Assembly: GCF_030252165.1 (NCBI RefSeq)
Contig: NZ_CP126969.1
Coordinates: 1,674,001 to 1,738,000 of the forward strand
Source of the DNA: Corynebacterium breve
GTDB taxonomy: Bacteria > Actinomycetota > Actinomycetes > Mycobacteriales > Mycobacteriaceae
Reading direction: 5' to 3'
Length of the DNA: 64,000 bases
In this document: piece after piece, positions 9,079-18,865 of the stretch
How the letters are laid out: each line of letters begins with the position of its first letter
Position numbering within the stretch: the stretch's first letter is position 1
The notes under the pieces: model-generated
What the model was told of the DNA's origin: nothing
What the model saw: the letters and a program-made list of their open reading frames with translations, nothing else
Database searches by the model: none
Position numbers and translations under genes: made by a program

Positions 9079-10197
9079 ATGGAACTGAGCATCGCCGAGT
9101 GGTTGCCACAACAGGATTTCTATCGCGGAAATCGTGACGTCACTCCCACGGTGGACGTCTTAATGAAGGTGCCGTTCCAGTCGGGTCATCACTACATCGT
9201 CGATTGCAAAGAACAGGGGATCTACCAGTTCTTCGCAGACGAGCAGGGAAATGACATCGCCCACGAAGCATCCGAGTGGATGAAAAACGGTCTTGATAGT
9301 GGCGATCCCCTCACCGTCGGGGCGACGCTCCATGGCTACCTGCCGGAGGCCATCGAAGTCTTGTCTGCTCCGAGCACCTCGAAAAGCACCCTGAATTTCA
9401 AAGTGAGGGAGACGACCACTGGCAAGAAGTATATGATCCGCGTTTTCCAATACCTTCTGCCCGGCACTGCCGACGAGGTTGTGCTGCTCTCTCAGCTCTC
9501 CGGCCCGCATTTCCCAAGTATTCTGGGCCACGTGTCAGTGAACCTCAATGATCAGCAGTACACCATCTCAGCTGTAGAAACGCTCATGGAGGGCACCCCC
9601 GGCGATGAACTGATCCGAATTTACTCTGCGGCCGGTTTATACCATCACGATCAGCTCTTCCATCTTGGCGAGACAGTGCGCTACCTTCACGATGCGCTGG
9701 CAATGGCGTTTCCCACAGAAATCTGGCCGAGCGAGTACATGGCGAAGGTCATCATGCGGGAGTACAACGAGCTACTACCTACTCACCCCGAGCTGGAACA
9801 ATTCTACGATCACCTGCAAACGCTGATCGCAGCAATGCCCGAGACATTCCCTGCGCAACGAGTGCATGGCAACCTACACATGGGTCGCGCCCTGCTTAGC
9901 GACGACAGTTGGGCCATCGTCGATTTCACCGAGTCTGTCCCAAGCCCGGATACCCTCGAGCTCCGAAGCGCGACCGACGATATGTCGTGCCTGGCTTCCT
10001 CAATCCGCTTCTTCGGCGCAACTAACCCCGAGTGGTGTGACTTAGTCATGCCGATCGTTCTCGAAGGCTATGGGCTCGATCCTCACGACCCAGTGTTTAG
10101 ACTGTGCCAGACCAATCGCGGTCTCATGATGTGGGCGAGGGCAGAAAACGACTACCAACGTCGCCAGGCGAAGCGGCTTTTAAGCTTCGAGGACTGA
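9079..10197 (+). CDS. Maltokinase-like protein, probable pseudokinase
   Basis: This 372-residue paralogue of maltokinase shares the fold and order of motifs: RVFQYLLPG near residue 130 in place of KVYRKLEPG, a central helix with LGETVRYLHDALA, RVHGNLHMGRAL near 265 and a terminal LEGYG segment. The catalytic Asp of HGD is Asn, and the metal-binding DFE is DFT. Loss of both argues against ordinary phosphotransfer. I chose ATG 9079 because AGAAAGGA precedes it; the frame is open from further upstream. The 3' end overlaps idi by 18 bases. Together with the esterase and the frameshifted copy it forms a three-gene module. The role is unknown. Confidence 0.78.
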   Translation: MELSIAEWLPQQDFYRGNRDVTPTVDVLMKVPFQSGHHYIVDCKEQGIYQFFADEQGNDIAHEASEWMKNGLDSGDPLTVGATLHGYLPEAIEVLSAPSTSKSTLNFKVRETTTGKKYMIRVFQYLLPGTADEVVLLSQLSGPHFPSILGHVSVNLNDQQYTISAVETLMEGTPGDELIRIYSAAGLYHHDQLFHLGETVRYLHDALAMAFPTEIWPSEYMAKVIMREYNELLPTHPELEQFYDHLQTLIAAMPETFPAQRVHGNLHMGRALLSDDSWAIVDFTESVPSPDTLELRSATDDMSCLASSIRFFGATNPEWCDLVMPIVLEGYGLDPHDPVFRLCQTNRGLMMWARAENDYQRRQAKRLLSFED

Positions 10198-10731
10198 TCG
10201 CAGCCTGGTGTCCGCAAGTTCAGACACCAGCCATGGCGAAAATGCCCACGGGGTGGCATCTACTGCGGTCAGCAGATCGGTCGGGCGAACCCAGATGAAG
10301 GAATCGACTTCTTCCGGGTTTGGCGTGATTTCTGCTCCAGCCGCCATGCGCACAGCAAAGACGGGACAGATCTCGTTTTCTACAACGCCGGAAGAATCAA
10401 CCGCACGGTAACGAAAATCAGGGACAACATCGCGAACCTCAGCGATGCCACTAGCTTCGAGGCCAATTTCTTCCAAGGCGCGTCGGCGCACAGTGTCATG
10501 GAATTTCTCCCCCGGAGCAGGGTGTCCGCAGAAGCTGTTGGTCCACACCCCCGGCCACGTCAGTTTGCCCAAAGCGCGACGGGTGATAAGAAGGTTGCCT
10601 TGATCGTCGAAAAGCCACGCGGAGAACGCAAGGTGGAGGGGCGTTGAGTCGCTGTGAATCTCAGCCTTGTTGGCGCTGCCAGTCGGTGTTCCGTCAGCGT
10701 TGCACAACACAACCAGCTCGGGGGTAGACAC
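10180..10731 (-). CDS. idi: Isopentenyl-diphosphate delta-isomerase, type 1
   Basis: This 183-residue enzyme interconverts IPP and DMAPP for isoprenoids (menaquinone, decaprenyl phosphate, carotenoids). It has the Nudix-like type 1 IDI fold, with the catalytic Cys in WTNSFCGHP (near residue 66), the Nudix-like RRRALEEIGL and the catalytic Glu region VVENEICPVF. The length fits. It is convergent with the preceding maltokinase-like gene, whose end it overlaps, and it lies directly downstream of a lipoprotein gene on the same strand (11 bases). Confidence 0.95.
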   Translation of the reverse strand: MSTPELVVLCNADGTPTGSANKAEIHSDSTPLHLAFSAWLFDDQGNLLITRRALGKLTWPGVWTNSFCGHPAPGEKFHDTVRRRALEEIGLEASGIAEVRDVVPDFRYRAVDSSGVVENEICPVFAVRMAAGAEITPNPEEVDSFIWVRPTDLLTAVDATPWAFSPWLVSELADTRLRSVLEA

Positions 10732-10742
10732 GTAAATGATCC

Positions 10743-11324
10743 TTAGTTATTCAGGTTGCCGGAAAAAGTCACGTTTCCGATGGTGAACTCAGCCTTCCAC
10801 AGATTGCCGGTGGTCACATCGAACGCATAGTGAACATTAGTCGTGGCTCCAGGGCCCAGCTGCATGTCCAAACCTGTCTGCGGGATCCCTGCTGCCTCTG
10901 CACTCTTCGAGGCCGCTTCTTCCTGTGAACTGTTCCGTGTGAATTTCAGCACCGGGGTGCCCAGCGCCTCGACCGGCATCGGTACTTCATCGTTATTGGT
11001 CACGGCCACGGTGACCACGGAGCCACCCATCGGCGCGTAGTCAGTGCCTTGCCATGTGTAGGACAATTTCATGCCGGGATCATCGACGCGCTCACCACCG
11101 AGTTCGTCGGTGACTAGTGGCTGCACTTGGTTAATTTGGAACTCGGCATCGGCCGCTTCGCTCGGGGTAGCTACGCCTGTGGTCGGAGTGATCACAGACT
11201 CGCCGTCAGCGCCTGACTCTCCTGTCGATTTAGAGTCTCCGCAGGCAACTAGGGACGCAGCAGTGACGCACGCCAGCGCCAGCGCTGTGACGCGCTTCCT
11301 CAAAGTCATCTTGTGGGGAGCCAT
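10743..11324 (-). CDS. Secreted lipoprotein with DUF4352-like domain
   Basis: This 193-residue protein has a basic N-terminus, a hydrophobic stretch and the lipobox LVAC with Cys28, so it is probably anchored to the outer face of the membrane. A Ser/Thr/Gly-rich linker is followed by a beta-rich domain resembling DUF4352 (immunoglobulin-like), with VVTVAVTNNDEVPMPVEAL near residue 110. I chose ATG 11322-11324 because GGAAGGG lies just upstream; the frame is open to 11363. It is followed closely by idi. No enzymatic role is apparent. Confidence 0.75.
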   Translation of the reverse strand: MAPHKMTLRKRVTALALACVTAASLVACGDSKSTGESGADGESVITPTTGVATPSEAADAEFQINQVQPLVTDELGGERVDDPGMKLSYTWQGTDYAPMGGSVVTVAVTNNDEVPMPVEALGTPVLKFTRNSSQEEAASKSAEAAGIPQTGLDMQLGPGATTNVHYAFDVTTGNLWKAEFTIGNVTFSGNLNN

Positions 11325-11429
11325 GCACTGCCCTTCCATTTTGCGATTCGCCCTAAAGCACAACTAAAGCATTACTGTAGTGGCGATACTACCCGTACGG
11401 AATTACCTCAGAGGAATTAGTAGACTTTC

Positions 11430-13292
11430 ATGAATTCTTTATCGCGTGTCCTGCGTAGCGCCTCAGCTCTGTGGCCGTACTACGTTGCGATTGTTATCCT
11501 CGCTTCGTTGTCTGCAGGTTTGGCACTTGTCAACCCATTCATCCTGCGCGAAGCAACCGACACCATCGTCGCTGCTGTCTCCGGCGAAACAGCGGCGGCA
11601 TCGGTCACACAGACGATCATTTGGCTGGCCGTCGCACTTTTTGCCGCCGAGGTTCTCAGCACCATCTTGAATAACCTAGGCGGCTACTACGGTGACGTCA
11701 TGGCTGCACGCATGCGGCAGATCCTTTCCACGCGTTACTTTGCGAAGCTACTCACTTTGCCGCAGCGCTATTTTGACAAGCAGATCACGGGCACAGTCAT
11801 CGCGCGTCTCGATCGTTCGATCGCATCAGTCACGCAGTTTATTCAGAGCTTTTCCAACAGCTTCTTGCCCACTCTATTGCAGGTCGTCGCCGTATTGGTT
11901 ATCACGACGATCTACTACTGGCCGCTTACCCTCTTGCTCGCAGCGCTGTTCCCTCTGTACATGTGGCTTACTGCTCTTACCTCCAAGCGCTGGCAGGTGT
12001 GGGAGAAGGAGAAGAATGAGCAAATTGACCTTGCCAATGGTCGCTTCTCAGAGGTCATCGGTCAGGTTAAGGTCACTAAGTCTTTCGTCGCGGAAGTCCG
12101 CGAACTCGACGAGTTTGGCACCCGCTACGGAAAAACTGTTGAAATTACGCGCCCGCAGTCGCGCTGGTGGCACGGAATGGACACAGTTCGCGGCATTGCG
12201 ATGAACGTAATCTTCCTCGGCATCTACATTCTGCTCTTCCTGCGCACGCTCAACGGCCACTTCACCTTGGGCGATATGGTCATGCTCATCCAGCTGGTGA
12301 ACATGGCACGACAGCCGGTGTTCATGATGAGCTGGATCGTCGACGCGGCCCAGCGCGCCATTGCGGGTTCCCGCGACTACTTCAAGGTCATGGAAGAGAC
12401 CGAGGAGCCAACCGCAAACGCCGAGATCGTCGCCGCCACGCAGGCATCGGGCGTACCCGCGCTGAACGACGACCCGATTGCTCCGCTTCCCACCCGAGAT
12501 CCAGTAGTGGAGTTTGACAATGTTTGCTTCTCCTATACCGAAGGCGAGCAGGTCCTTTCCAATATCTCCTTCCGCGCGAACCACGGCGAGCGAATTGCAC
12601 TCGTGGGCGAGTCTGGCGGGGGCAAATCGACTCTGGTCAACGTGTTGCTGGGTCTCTATCCGATTAGCGATGGCTCGGTGATCGTATGTGATCAAGATGT
12701 CGAGGACCTCTCGGCCGCTCAACTGCGTGCCTCGGTGGGCGTTGTGTTCCAAGAGCCCAATCTGTTCTCCGGCACCATCCGGGAAAACATCGCTTACAGC
12801 AAGCCACACGCCACCGAAGAAGAAATCATGGATGTGGCTCGGCGCGCGAACGCCCACGAGTTTATCTCCGCTTTCCCCGATGGCTACGACACCGTCATCG
12901 GCGAGCGTGGCCTGCGCCTGTCTGGAGGACAAAAGCAGCGCGTTGCGGTTGCGCGCGCCATGTTGAAAGACGCACCACTGTTGCTTCTCGACGAAGCAAC
13001 CTCCGCTCTAGATAACAAGTCGGAACGAGCGGTCCAGGCCGGCCTCAACGAATTGATGAAGGACAGAACGACCATCATTATCGCGCACCGCTTGTCGACG
13101 ATCGCCGACGTGGACACCATCATCACCCTCGACGCTGGTCGCGTTGACGAGATTGGCTCGCCAAATGAACTTGCCGGCTCGGGTGGCATTTACTCGGAAT
13201 TGTTGGCCCTTACGGCATCGTCGTCCGAGGCTGATCGCGAGCGGTTGAAGCAGTTTGGCTTCATTTCGGACGAGGAAGACCCCCAAGACTGA
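11430..13292 (+). CDS. ABC exporter, fused permease and ATPase
   Basis: This 620-residue half-transporter of the MsbA/CydCD-like class would act as a dimer in the cytoplasmic membrane. Residues 1-310 hold about six membrane helices. The nucleotide-binding domain carries Walker A GESGGGKST (near 394), the signature LSGGQKQRV (near 496), Walker B LLLLDEATSAL and the H-loop IAHRLST. The gene is divergent from the lipoprotein across 105 bases that contain the inverted repeat GTAGTggcgatACTAC at 11380-11395. The substrate (lipid, peptide or drug) cannot be assigned. Confidence 0.92.
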   Translation: MNSLSRVLRSASALWPYYVAIVILASLSAGLALVNPFILREATDTIVAAVSGETAAASVTQTIIWLAVALFAAEVLSTILNNLGGYYGDVMAARMRQILSTRYFAKLLTLPQRYFDKQITGTVIARLDRSIASVTQFIQSFSNSFLPTLLQVVAVLVITTIYYWPLTLLLAALFPLYMWLTALTSKRWQVWEKEKNEQIDLANGRFSEVIGQVKVTKSFVAEVRELDEFGTRYGKTVEITRPQSRWWHGMDTVRGIAMNVIFLGIYILLFLRTLNGHFTLGDMVMLIQLVNMARQPVFMMSWIVDAAQRAIAGSRDYFKVMEETEEPTANAEIVAATQASGVPALNDDPIAPLPTRDPVVEFDNVCFSYTEGEQVLSNISFRANHGERIALVGESGGGKSTLVNVLLGLYPISDGSVIVCDQDVEDLSAAQLRASVGVVFQEPNLFSGTIRENIAYSKPHATEEEIMDVARRANAHEFISAFPDGYDTVIGERGLRLSGGQKQRVAVARAMLKDAPLLLLDEATSALDNKSERAVQAGLNELMKDRTTIIIAHRLSTIADVDTIITLDAGRVDEIGSPNELAGSGGIYSELLALTASSSEADRERLKQFGFISDEEDPQD

Positions 13293-13325
13293 CAAGTATG
13301 GCACCAATGGACTACTCTGTCTAGT

Positions 13326-14462
13326 ATGAAATTTCCATCACTGACAGAACTCCAAGCCCGCGGCACCCGCAAGTGGACGCAATACGATGATGACGTGCTG
13401 CCACTTTTCATCGCCGAAAGTGACTTCCCCACCGCTGCCCCCGTATTAGAAGCAATCCAGCAGGCAGTAGCCAACGAGTCTTTTGGCTACACACCTGCCA
13501 CAAGTGGACTTCCCCAGGCACTGACTGATTTCTACTCCCAACGCTATGGCTGGCGACCTGATGCAGAAAAAGTCTTTGCCGTCGCCGATGTCGTGCGTGG
13601 CATGCTGCTGGGCATTCAGTACTTCACCCGCAAAGATTCGCCCGTCATCGTGCCGGTGCCTAGTTACCCACCGTTTCTCGAGCTACCCGAGACCGCGGGG
13701 CGCGAGAAAGTGGAAATTAACGCCGAGGGTGGCATCGACCTGGCAGAGGTAGAAGAAGCCTTTCAACATGGCGCAGGCTCTATCTTGCTCGCGGCCCCGA
13801 ACAACCCGTGGGGATACACATTTGACGAGGACGATCTGCGCCAGCTCACCGATCTGGCGGCGCGGTATAACGCTCGCGTGCTTGTCGATGAGATCCACGC
13901 GCCAATTGTGCTCGACGGTGCTCACGTTTGTGCAGCGGGAGTCAGCGACACCGCCGCCGATGTCTGCATTACTGTGACCGCAACGTCCAAGGCGTGGAAT
14001 GTCGCGGGACTCAAGTGCGCACAAATTATCTTTAGCAACGAGAGCGACGTCGAGGTGTGGAAGTCCCTCACCGGGGTGGCAAAAGACGGCACGGGAACGC
14101 TAGGGGTGATCGCTGCCGAGGCCTGTTACCGTTTTGGAACCGAAGCGTTAGACGAACAAATCGAGGCTCTGCGCGCAAACCGAGACTACCTCGTCCGTAC
14201 GCTCCCGCAAGCGATTCCAGGGGTCAAATTCACCATTCCAGAAGCCACGTATCTGATGCTGCTGGACTTCTCCGAAACTGCCCTTGGGCAGGAAGAAAAA
14301 CCGGCGCAATGGCTTCGTCGCCAAGCAAAAGTCGCGCTGAATGAAGGCGTCACCTTTGGCACCGGCGGAGAGCACAAGGCACGGCTGAACTTTGCGACGA
14401 GTCCCGAGATTCTTGCGGAGGCCGTCCACAGAATTAGTGCATCAATCGCAAGTTCTGCTTAG
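13326..14462 (+). CDS. aecD: Cystathionine beta-lyase (PatB/MalY family aminotransferase fold)
   Basis: This PLP enzyme of 378 residues cleaves the C-S bond of cystathionine and similar compounds to give homocysteine, pyruvate and ammonia. The start, [20 protein letters not shown], resembles C. glutamicum AecD. The PLP lysine lies in [13 protein letters not shown], with [13 protein letters not shown] and VDEIHAP typical of MalY/PatB. There is no clear ribosome site, and a -10-like TACTCT lies 9 bases before the ATG, suggesting a leaderless mRNA. The neighbours treS-mak-brnQ match the C. glutamicum locus. Confidence 0.9.
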   Translation: MKFPSLTELQARGTRKWTQYDDDVLPLFIAESDFPTAAPVLEAIQQAVANESFGYTPATSGLPQALTDFYSQRYGWRPDAEKVFAVADVVRGMLLGIQYFTRKDSPVIVPVPSYPPFLELPETAGREKVEINAEGGIDLAEVEEAFQHGAGSILLAAPNNPWGYTFDEDDLRQLTDLAARYNARVLVDEIHAPIVLDGAHVCAAGVSDTAADVCITVTATSKAWNVAGLKCAQIIFSNESDVEVWKSLTGVAKDGTGTLGVIAAEACYRFGTEALDEQIEALRANRDYLVRTLPQAIPGVKFTIPEATYLMLLDFSETALGQEEKPAQWLRRQAKVALNEGVTFGTGGEHKARLNFATSPEILAEAVHRISASIASSA

Positions 14463-14472
14463 TCTGGAATGC

Positions 14473-16227
14473 ATGGACGAGCAAACATACACCTCTGACA
14501 TTGACGGCTCTGGCTTGATCGTGGAGCCGGCCGCCATTGATTTTGACACTCCTACTCCAGCGCCAGGAAACGAACCTTGGGAGGAGCCGGACCCCGAGTG
14601 GTACAAAGACGCCGTTTTCTACGAGGTGTTAGTGCGAGCTTTCTTCGATCCCAATAATACGGGCTCGGGAAGCTTGAAAGGGCTGACTGAAAAGCTCGAC
14701 TACATCGAGTGGCTCGGTATCGATGCCCTGTGGCTGCCACCGTTCTACGATTCGCCGCTCAAAGACGGCGGATACGATATCCGCGACTTCCGCAAGGTGC
14801 TGCCTGAGTTCGGTACTGTCGAAGACTTCGTCGAGTTAGTGGACCAAGCGCACCGTCGCGGCATTCGCATCATTACTGACTTCCCGATCAACCACACTTC
14901 TGATCAGCACCCATGGTTCCAGGAGTCACGCCGCGATCCCGACGGCCCCTACGGCGACTACTATGTGTGGAGCGATACGGATAAGAAGTACGAAGAAGCC
15001 CGCATCATCTTCGTCGATACAGAGGACTCGAACTGGACCTACGACCCAGTTCGCAAGCAGTTTTTCTGGCACCGCTTCTTCTCCCACCAGCCCGACCTGA
15101 ACTACGACAACCCGAACGTCCAAGACGCAGTGCTCGATGTCATTCGCTTTTGGCTTGACCTTGGCATGGACGGCATCCGTCTCGACGCCATTCCATATCT
15201 TTTCGAGCGCGACGGCACCAACGGTGAAAACCTGCCGGAAACCCACCAGTTCATCAAACGCGTGCGCAAGATGTTCGACGAGGAATACCCCAACCGCTTC
15301 CTCTTGGCCGAGGCCAACCAGATGCCAGACGAGGTCGTTGCCTACTTCGGCGAGCCGGGCATCGGCGACGAGTGCCACATGGCTTTCCACTTCCCTGTGA
15401 TGCCACGCATCTTCATGGGCATGCACCAGGAAAAAGCCCAGCCCATCATCGACATTTTGAACGAGACCCCCGAGATCCCCGAGTCAGCACAGTGGGGTAT
15501 GTTCCTGCGCAACCACGACGAGTTGACCCTCGAAATGGTCACCGAGGACGAGCGCGAGTACATGTACACCAACTTCGCTGCTGACCCGCGCATGAAGGCA
15601 AACGTGGGTATCCGCCGTCGCCTCGCACCTCTGTTGGGTGGTCACCGCGACCGACTGGAGCTGGCCCACGCCATCCTGCTCTCCCTGCCAGGATCGCCGT
15701 TTTTGTATTACGGCGACGAGATCGGCATGGGCGACAACATTTGGTTGCCAGACCGTGACGGCGTACGCACGCCTATGCAATGGTCCAATGACCGCAACGG
15801 CGGCTTCTCCCGCGCCGAACCCGAGCGCCTCTACCTGCCGGCAATCCAAAACGACCAGTATGGCTTCCATGCCGTTAACGTCGAAGCCCAGATGACCCGC
15901 GACAATTCCCTCTTGCACTGGGTTCGCGAACGCGTGCATATCCGCAAGCAATACAAGGCATTCGGTCGCGGCAACTTGGAATTTGTCAACCACAGCAACG
16001 ACGGGGTCTTGGCTTTCATCCGCGAGTTCGACGGCGAACGCGTATTGTGCGTGAACAACCTCACCTCGCGACCTCAGGCAGTTGAAATGCACCTAGAGCA
16101 CTACAACGGAATCACCCCGCGCGAGCTGTCGGGCCGCGAGTACTTCCCAACCATCGGCCAGCTGCCGTGGCTTGTTACCCTTGCACCCCACGGGTTCTTC
16201 TGGTTCGACATTTCAGGAGAAATTTAA
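14473..16227 (+). CDS. treS: Trehalose synthase (maltose alpha-D-glucosylmutase)
   Basis: This GH13 enzyme of 584 residues interconverts trehalose and maltose in the cytoplasm. Catalytic residues are the nucleophile Asp in DGIRLDAIPYL, the acid/base Glu in LLAEANQMPDE and the transition-state Asp in LRNHDELTLEM. The TreS-type opening PEWYKDAVFYEVLVRAF is near residue 36. ATG 14473 starts the homologous region; the longer open frame overlaps aecD and lacks similarity. The stop overlaps the maltokinase start (TAATG), so the two are translationally coupled and supply maltose 1-phosphate, the substrate of GlgE. Confidence 0.95.
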   Translation: MDEQTYTSDIDGSGLIVEPAAIDFDTPTPAPGNEPWEEPDPEWYKDAVFYEVLVRAFFDPNNTGSGSLKGLTEKLDYIEWLGIDALWLPPFYDSPLKDGGYDIRDFRKVLPEFGTVEDFVELVDQAHRRGIRIITDFPINHTSDQHPWFQESRRDPDGPYGDYYVWSDTDKKYEEARIIFVDTEDSNWTYDPVRKQFFWHRFFSHQPDLNYDNPNVQDAVLDVIRFWLDLGMDGIRLDAIPYLFERDGTNGENLPETHQFIKRVRKMFDEEYPNRFLLAEANQMPDEVVAYFGEPGIGDECHMAFHFPVMPRIFMGMHQEKAQPIIDILNETPEIPESAQWGMFLRNHDELTLEMVTEDEREYMYTNFAADPRMKANVGIRRRLAPLLGGHRDRLELAHAILLSLPGSPFLYYGDEIGMGDNIWLPDRDGVRTPMQWSNDRNGGFSRAEPERLYLPAIQNDQYGFHAVNVEAQMTRDNSLLHWVRERVHIRKQYKAFGRGNLEFVNHSNDGVLAFIREFDGERVLCVNNLTSRPQAVEMHLEHYNGITPRELSGREYFPTIGQLPWLVTLAPHGFFWFDISGEI

Positions 16228-17327
16228 TGGATCTTTCTCAAGAGCGCTTTTACGGCGCAAAATCGGAGCCCATCGATTCGGTCGACATGGAGCGCAGTTG
16301 CCCCACCGGGGTTTTCCAATGGCAGATCCTGCGCGTCGCACACGGCGATACGGTTGACCTCTACCAAGTGCTTTACGACGAAACCACCGACCACGATTGT
16401 CTCAATTCCGACGACGGCGCGGCCGCCTACTTGGCCCACGCGTCGAGCTTCGGCGAGATTCACGGTGATTTCTCCGGCACTGCTGCCGAACCACTCGGCG
16501 CCGACCAGTCAAACACCAGCCTGATTGTCGACGACGACTGGATGGTCAAGGTTTACCGCAAACTCGAACCAGGGGTAAACCCCGACGTCGAGCTTCTTTC
16601 CGCCATCGGCGACTGCCCCAACGTCGCAGGTGTCCGCGGGCACGTTTCGTACGAGCTCAATGGCAAGCCCTACACGTTGGCGATGATGCAGCAGCGCATC
16701 AAGGACGGCAAAGACGGGTTCGACCTCGCGCAGGCAACAGAGGATTTCGGAGACCTCGCATGTGAGCTCGGCAAGGCTACCCGCACGGTTCACGATCATT
16801 TGGCACGGGCTTTTGGCACCGAGACTGTCACCATGGCCTCGATCGGGGCCTCCCTGAATCAGCACTTAGACGAGCTCTTGCCTCAAGCACCACAGCTAGC
16901 CGAGTTGGAAGACACGATCCGCGCGTTTTATCACCAACTCTCGGGAACCGACGTAGAAATCCAGCGCATCCACGGTGACCTTCACCTCGGCCAGACTTTG
17001 CGCACGGGCGACCGGTGGTATCTCATTGACTTTGAAGGCGAGCCCGCGCGTCCGCTGGAGCAGCGCGTTCTCCCCGATCATCGTGCGCGAGACATCGCAG
17101 GCATGGTGCGTTCGATCGGCTACGTGGCTGCCCTGAGTGAACGAGATCAGGAATGGGAACAGGCGATCGTCGATAAGTATCTTTCCGGATACGGTCCGAT
17201 CGACCGGGACCTGCTGGCTGCATACGTGATCGACAAAGCCGCCTACGAGGTGGTCTATGAGGCGAATAACCGCCCTGAATTGGTGGATGTTCCTTTGAGG
17301 GCGATCACAACGCTTACCCAGGGGTAA
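16227..17327 (+). CDS. mak: Maltokinase
   Basis: This 366-residue kinase makes maltose 1-phosphate from maltose and ATP. The N-terminal lobe has the Lys-containing strand VKVYRKLEPGVNPD near residue 107. The C-terminal lobe has the catalytic loop RIHGDLHLGQTL (near 248) and the metal-binding IDFEGEPARPLEQR (near 267), as in mycobacterial Mak/Pep2. It is coupled to treS by a TAATG overlap. It is the active reference for the two degenerate relatives at 6652-7725 and 9079-10197. The short hairpin TCACCC-CCA-GGGTGA at 17334-17348 follows the stop. Confidence 0.93.
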   Translation: MDLSQERFYGAKSEPIDSVDMERSCPTGVFQWQILRVAHGDTVDLYQVLYDETTDHDCLNSDDGAAAYLAHASSFGEIHGDFSGTAAEPLGADQSNTSLIVDDDWMVKVYRKLEPGVNPDVELLSAIGDCPNVAGVRGHVSYELNGKPYTLAMMQQRIKDGKDGFDLAQATEDFGDLACELGKATRTVHDHLARAFGTETVTMASIGASLNQHLDELLPQAPQLAELEDTIRAFYHQLSGTDVEIQRIHGDLHLGQTLRTGDRWYLIDFEGEPARPLEQRVLPDHRARDIAGMVRSIGYVAALSERDQEWEQAIVDKYLSGYGPIDRDLLAAYVIDKAAYEVVYEANNRPELVDVPLRAITTLTQG

Positions 17328-17418
17328 TCCAGGTCACCCCCAGGGTGAAAATGGAAAGGGGTAGTGCGTAGGGTATTCTCCACTTAATTGTTTTGAGTAC
17401 CCCTTTGGAAGGTTCCCC

Positions 17419-18795
17419 GTGAGTACAACCCCCGCACCAACTAACCAATCGCGGACGATGATTATTGTCGTGACCGCGCTGATGCTGTTTTCCATGTTCT
17501 TCGGCGCAGGAAACCTAATCTTCCCTCCGATGATCGGTGTAGAAGCGGGCACCAGCTTCTGGCCTGCGATTCTCGGCTTTATCGGCTCCGGCGTGATCCT
17601 TCCGGTTCTCGCTGTTATTGCTATTTCACTGTCCGGTAATAATGTGCGCGACCTTGCACGTCGTGGCGGCGTTATCTTCGGCATCGTCTTCCCGATCTTG
17701 GCGTACCTGTCTATTGGTGCCTTTTACGCTCTTCCACGTACCGGCGCGGTGTCGTTTGAGACCGCGATTACCCCGATTACCGGCTGGGACTCGCTACTGG
17801 CGTCGGGCATTTTTAACACCATCTTCTTCGGCATCGCCCTAGCACTGTCGTGGAACCCGAACACAATCATGGACTCACTGGGCAAGTTCCTCACCCCAGC
17901 CTTGGTGATCCTGCTGATTATCCTGATCACCCTGTCCGTGACCACCATGAACGGCGAGGCGGGCGCACCAACCGAGAAGTTTGCCGACGCCCCGATGGCG
18001 ACCGGCCTGCTCGAGGGCTACCTCACCATGGACTCCATCGCCGCACTGGCGTTTTCCATCGTCGTGATTTCCACCTTGCGCTACAAGGGCTTCCCGGAGG
18101 GCAAGCCGCTGGTCACCGGCACGATTCTTGCCGGCGCTGGCGCAGGCCTCCTCCTCGCAATGATGTACTTGGGCCTGGGCTTCATCGGTCGCGTCATCGA
18201 AAACGGGGAACAGTACGAAAACGGCGCACCGCTGCTTTCCGACGCCGCCCTGCAAACCATGGGCCAGCCTGGCCAGATCATCTTCGCGCTCATCGTCCTG
18301 CTCGCCTGCATGACCACCGCCGTCGGCCTAATCACCTCCACTTCGGAATTCTTCAACACCATTACCCCCGGCGTTTCCTACAAGACCTGGGCGGTCATCT
18401 TCGCCGTTGCCTCTGCCGCAATGGCTACCCAAGGCCTGTCCGCTGTGATGGCCATTGCTGCTCCAGTGATTACCTTCCTGTACCCACCGGCCATCGCGCT
18501 CATCTTTATCGCACTAATCGAGCCACTTTTCCGCGGCAAGACCTACTTCTACTGGGCGTACCGCATCCCGCTGTGGGTTGCAGCGATCTGGTCCGCATAT
18601 TCCGTCGTCCTCGGCATGGGCTGGTTGCCTGAGGCCGCGGGTGCGGCAGTGAATTGGTCCCCGATGCAGGATCTCTCCCTTGGCTGGGTCCTGCCAGTCG
18701 TGGTTGCCTTCATCATCGGCCTTGTCATCGACTTCGCCCAAAAGCGCGAGGCACCCGCCGATGACCGCTCGTTTGTTGCCCGTATGGCGGTATAG
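17419..18795 (+). CDS. brnQ: Branched-chain amino acid transport protein BrnQ
   Basis: This LIVCS-family secondary carrier of 458 residues takes up isoleucine, leucine and valine (and probably methionine), coupled to sodium. About 12 hydrophobic segments are seen, and the family opening LFSMFFGAGNLIFPPMIG lies near residue 20. The GTG start at 17419 is preceded by GGAAGG. The location next to aecD/treS and a luciferase-like monooxygenase matches C. glutamicum. The upstream 91 bases likely contain its own promoter. Confidence 0.94.
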   Translation: MSTTPAPTNQSRTMIIVVTALMLFSMFFGAGNLIFPPMIGVEAGTSFWPAILGFIGSGVILPVLAVIAISLSGNNVRDLARRGGVIFGIVFPILAYLSIGAFYALPRTGAVSFETAITPITGWDSLLASGIFNTIFFGIALALSWNPNTIMDSLGKFLTPALVILLIILITLSVTTMNGEAGAPTEKFADAPMATGLLEGYLTMDSIAALAFSIVVISTLRYKGFPEGKPLVTGTILAGAGAGLLLAMMYLGLGFIGRVIENGEQYENGAPLLSDAALQTMGQPGQIIFALIVLLACMTTAVGLITSTSEFFNTITPGVSYKTWAVIFAVASAAMATQGLSAVMAIAAPVITFLYPPAIALIFIALIEPLFRGKTYFYWAYRIPLWVAAIWSAYSVVLGMGWLPEAAGAAVNWSPMQDLSLGWVLPVVVAFIIGLVIDFAQKREAPADDRSFVARMAV

Positions 18796-18865
18796 TCGTC
18801 GCTAAGCGCAAATTTTTCGTACCTTCCGTAGGGTTGTGAGTATCAACTCAACGGAAGGTACTTTT

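Noticed and set aside
12048..12932. A 294-residue open frame opposite the ABC exporter
   Set aside because: It overlaps the conserved ATPase domain in antisense and has no family resemblance.
17334..17348. Short hairpin TCACCC-CCA-GGGTGA after the maltokinase gene
   Set aside because: The stem is only 6 bp and no T-tract follows, so I do not call it a terminator.
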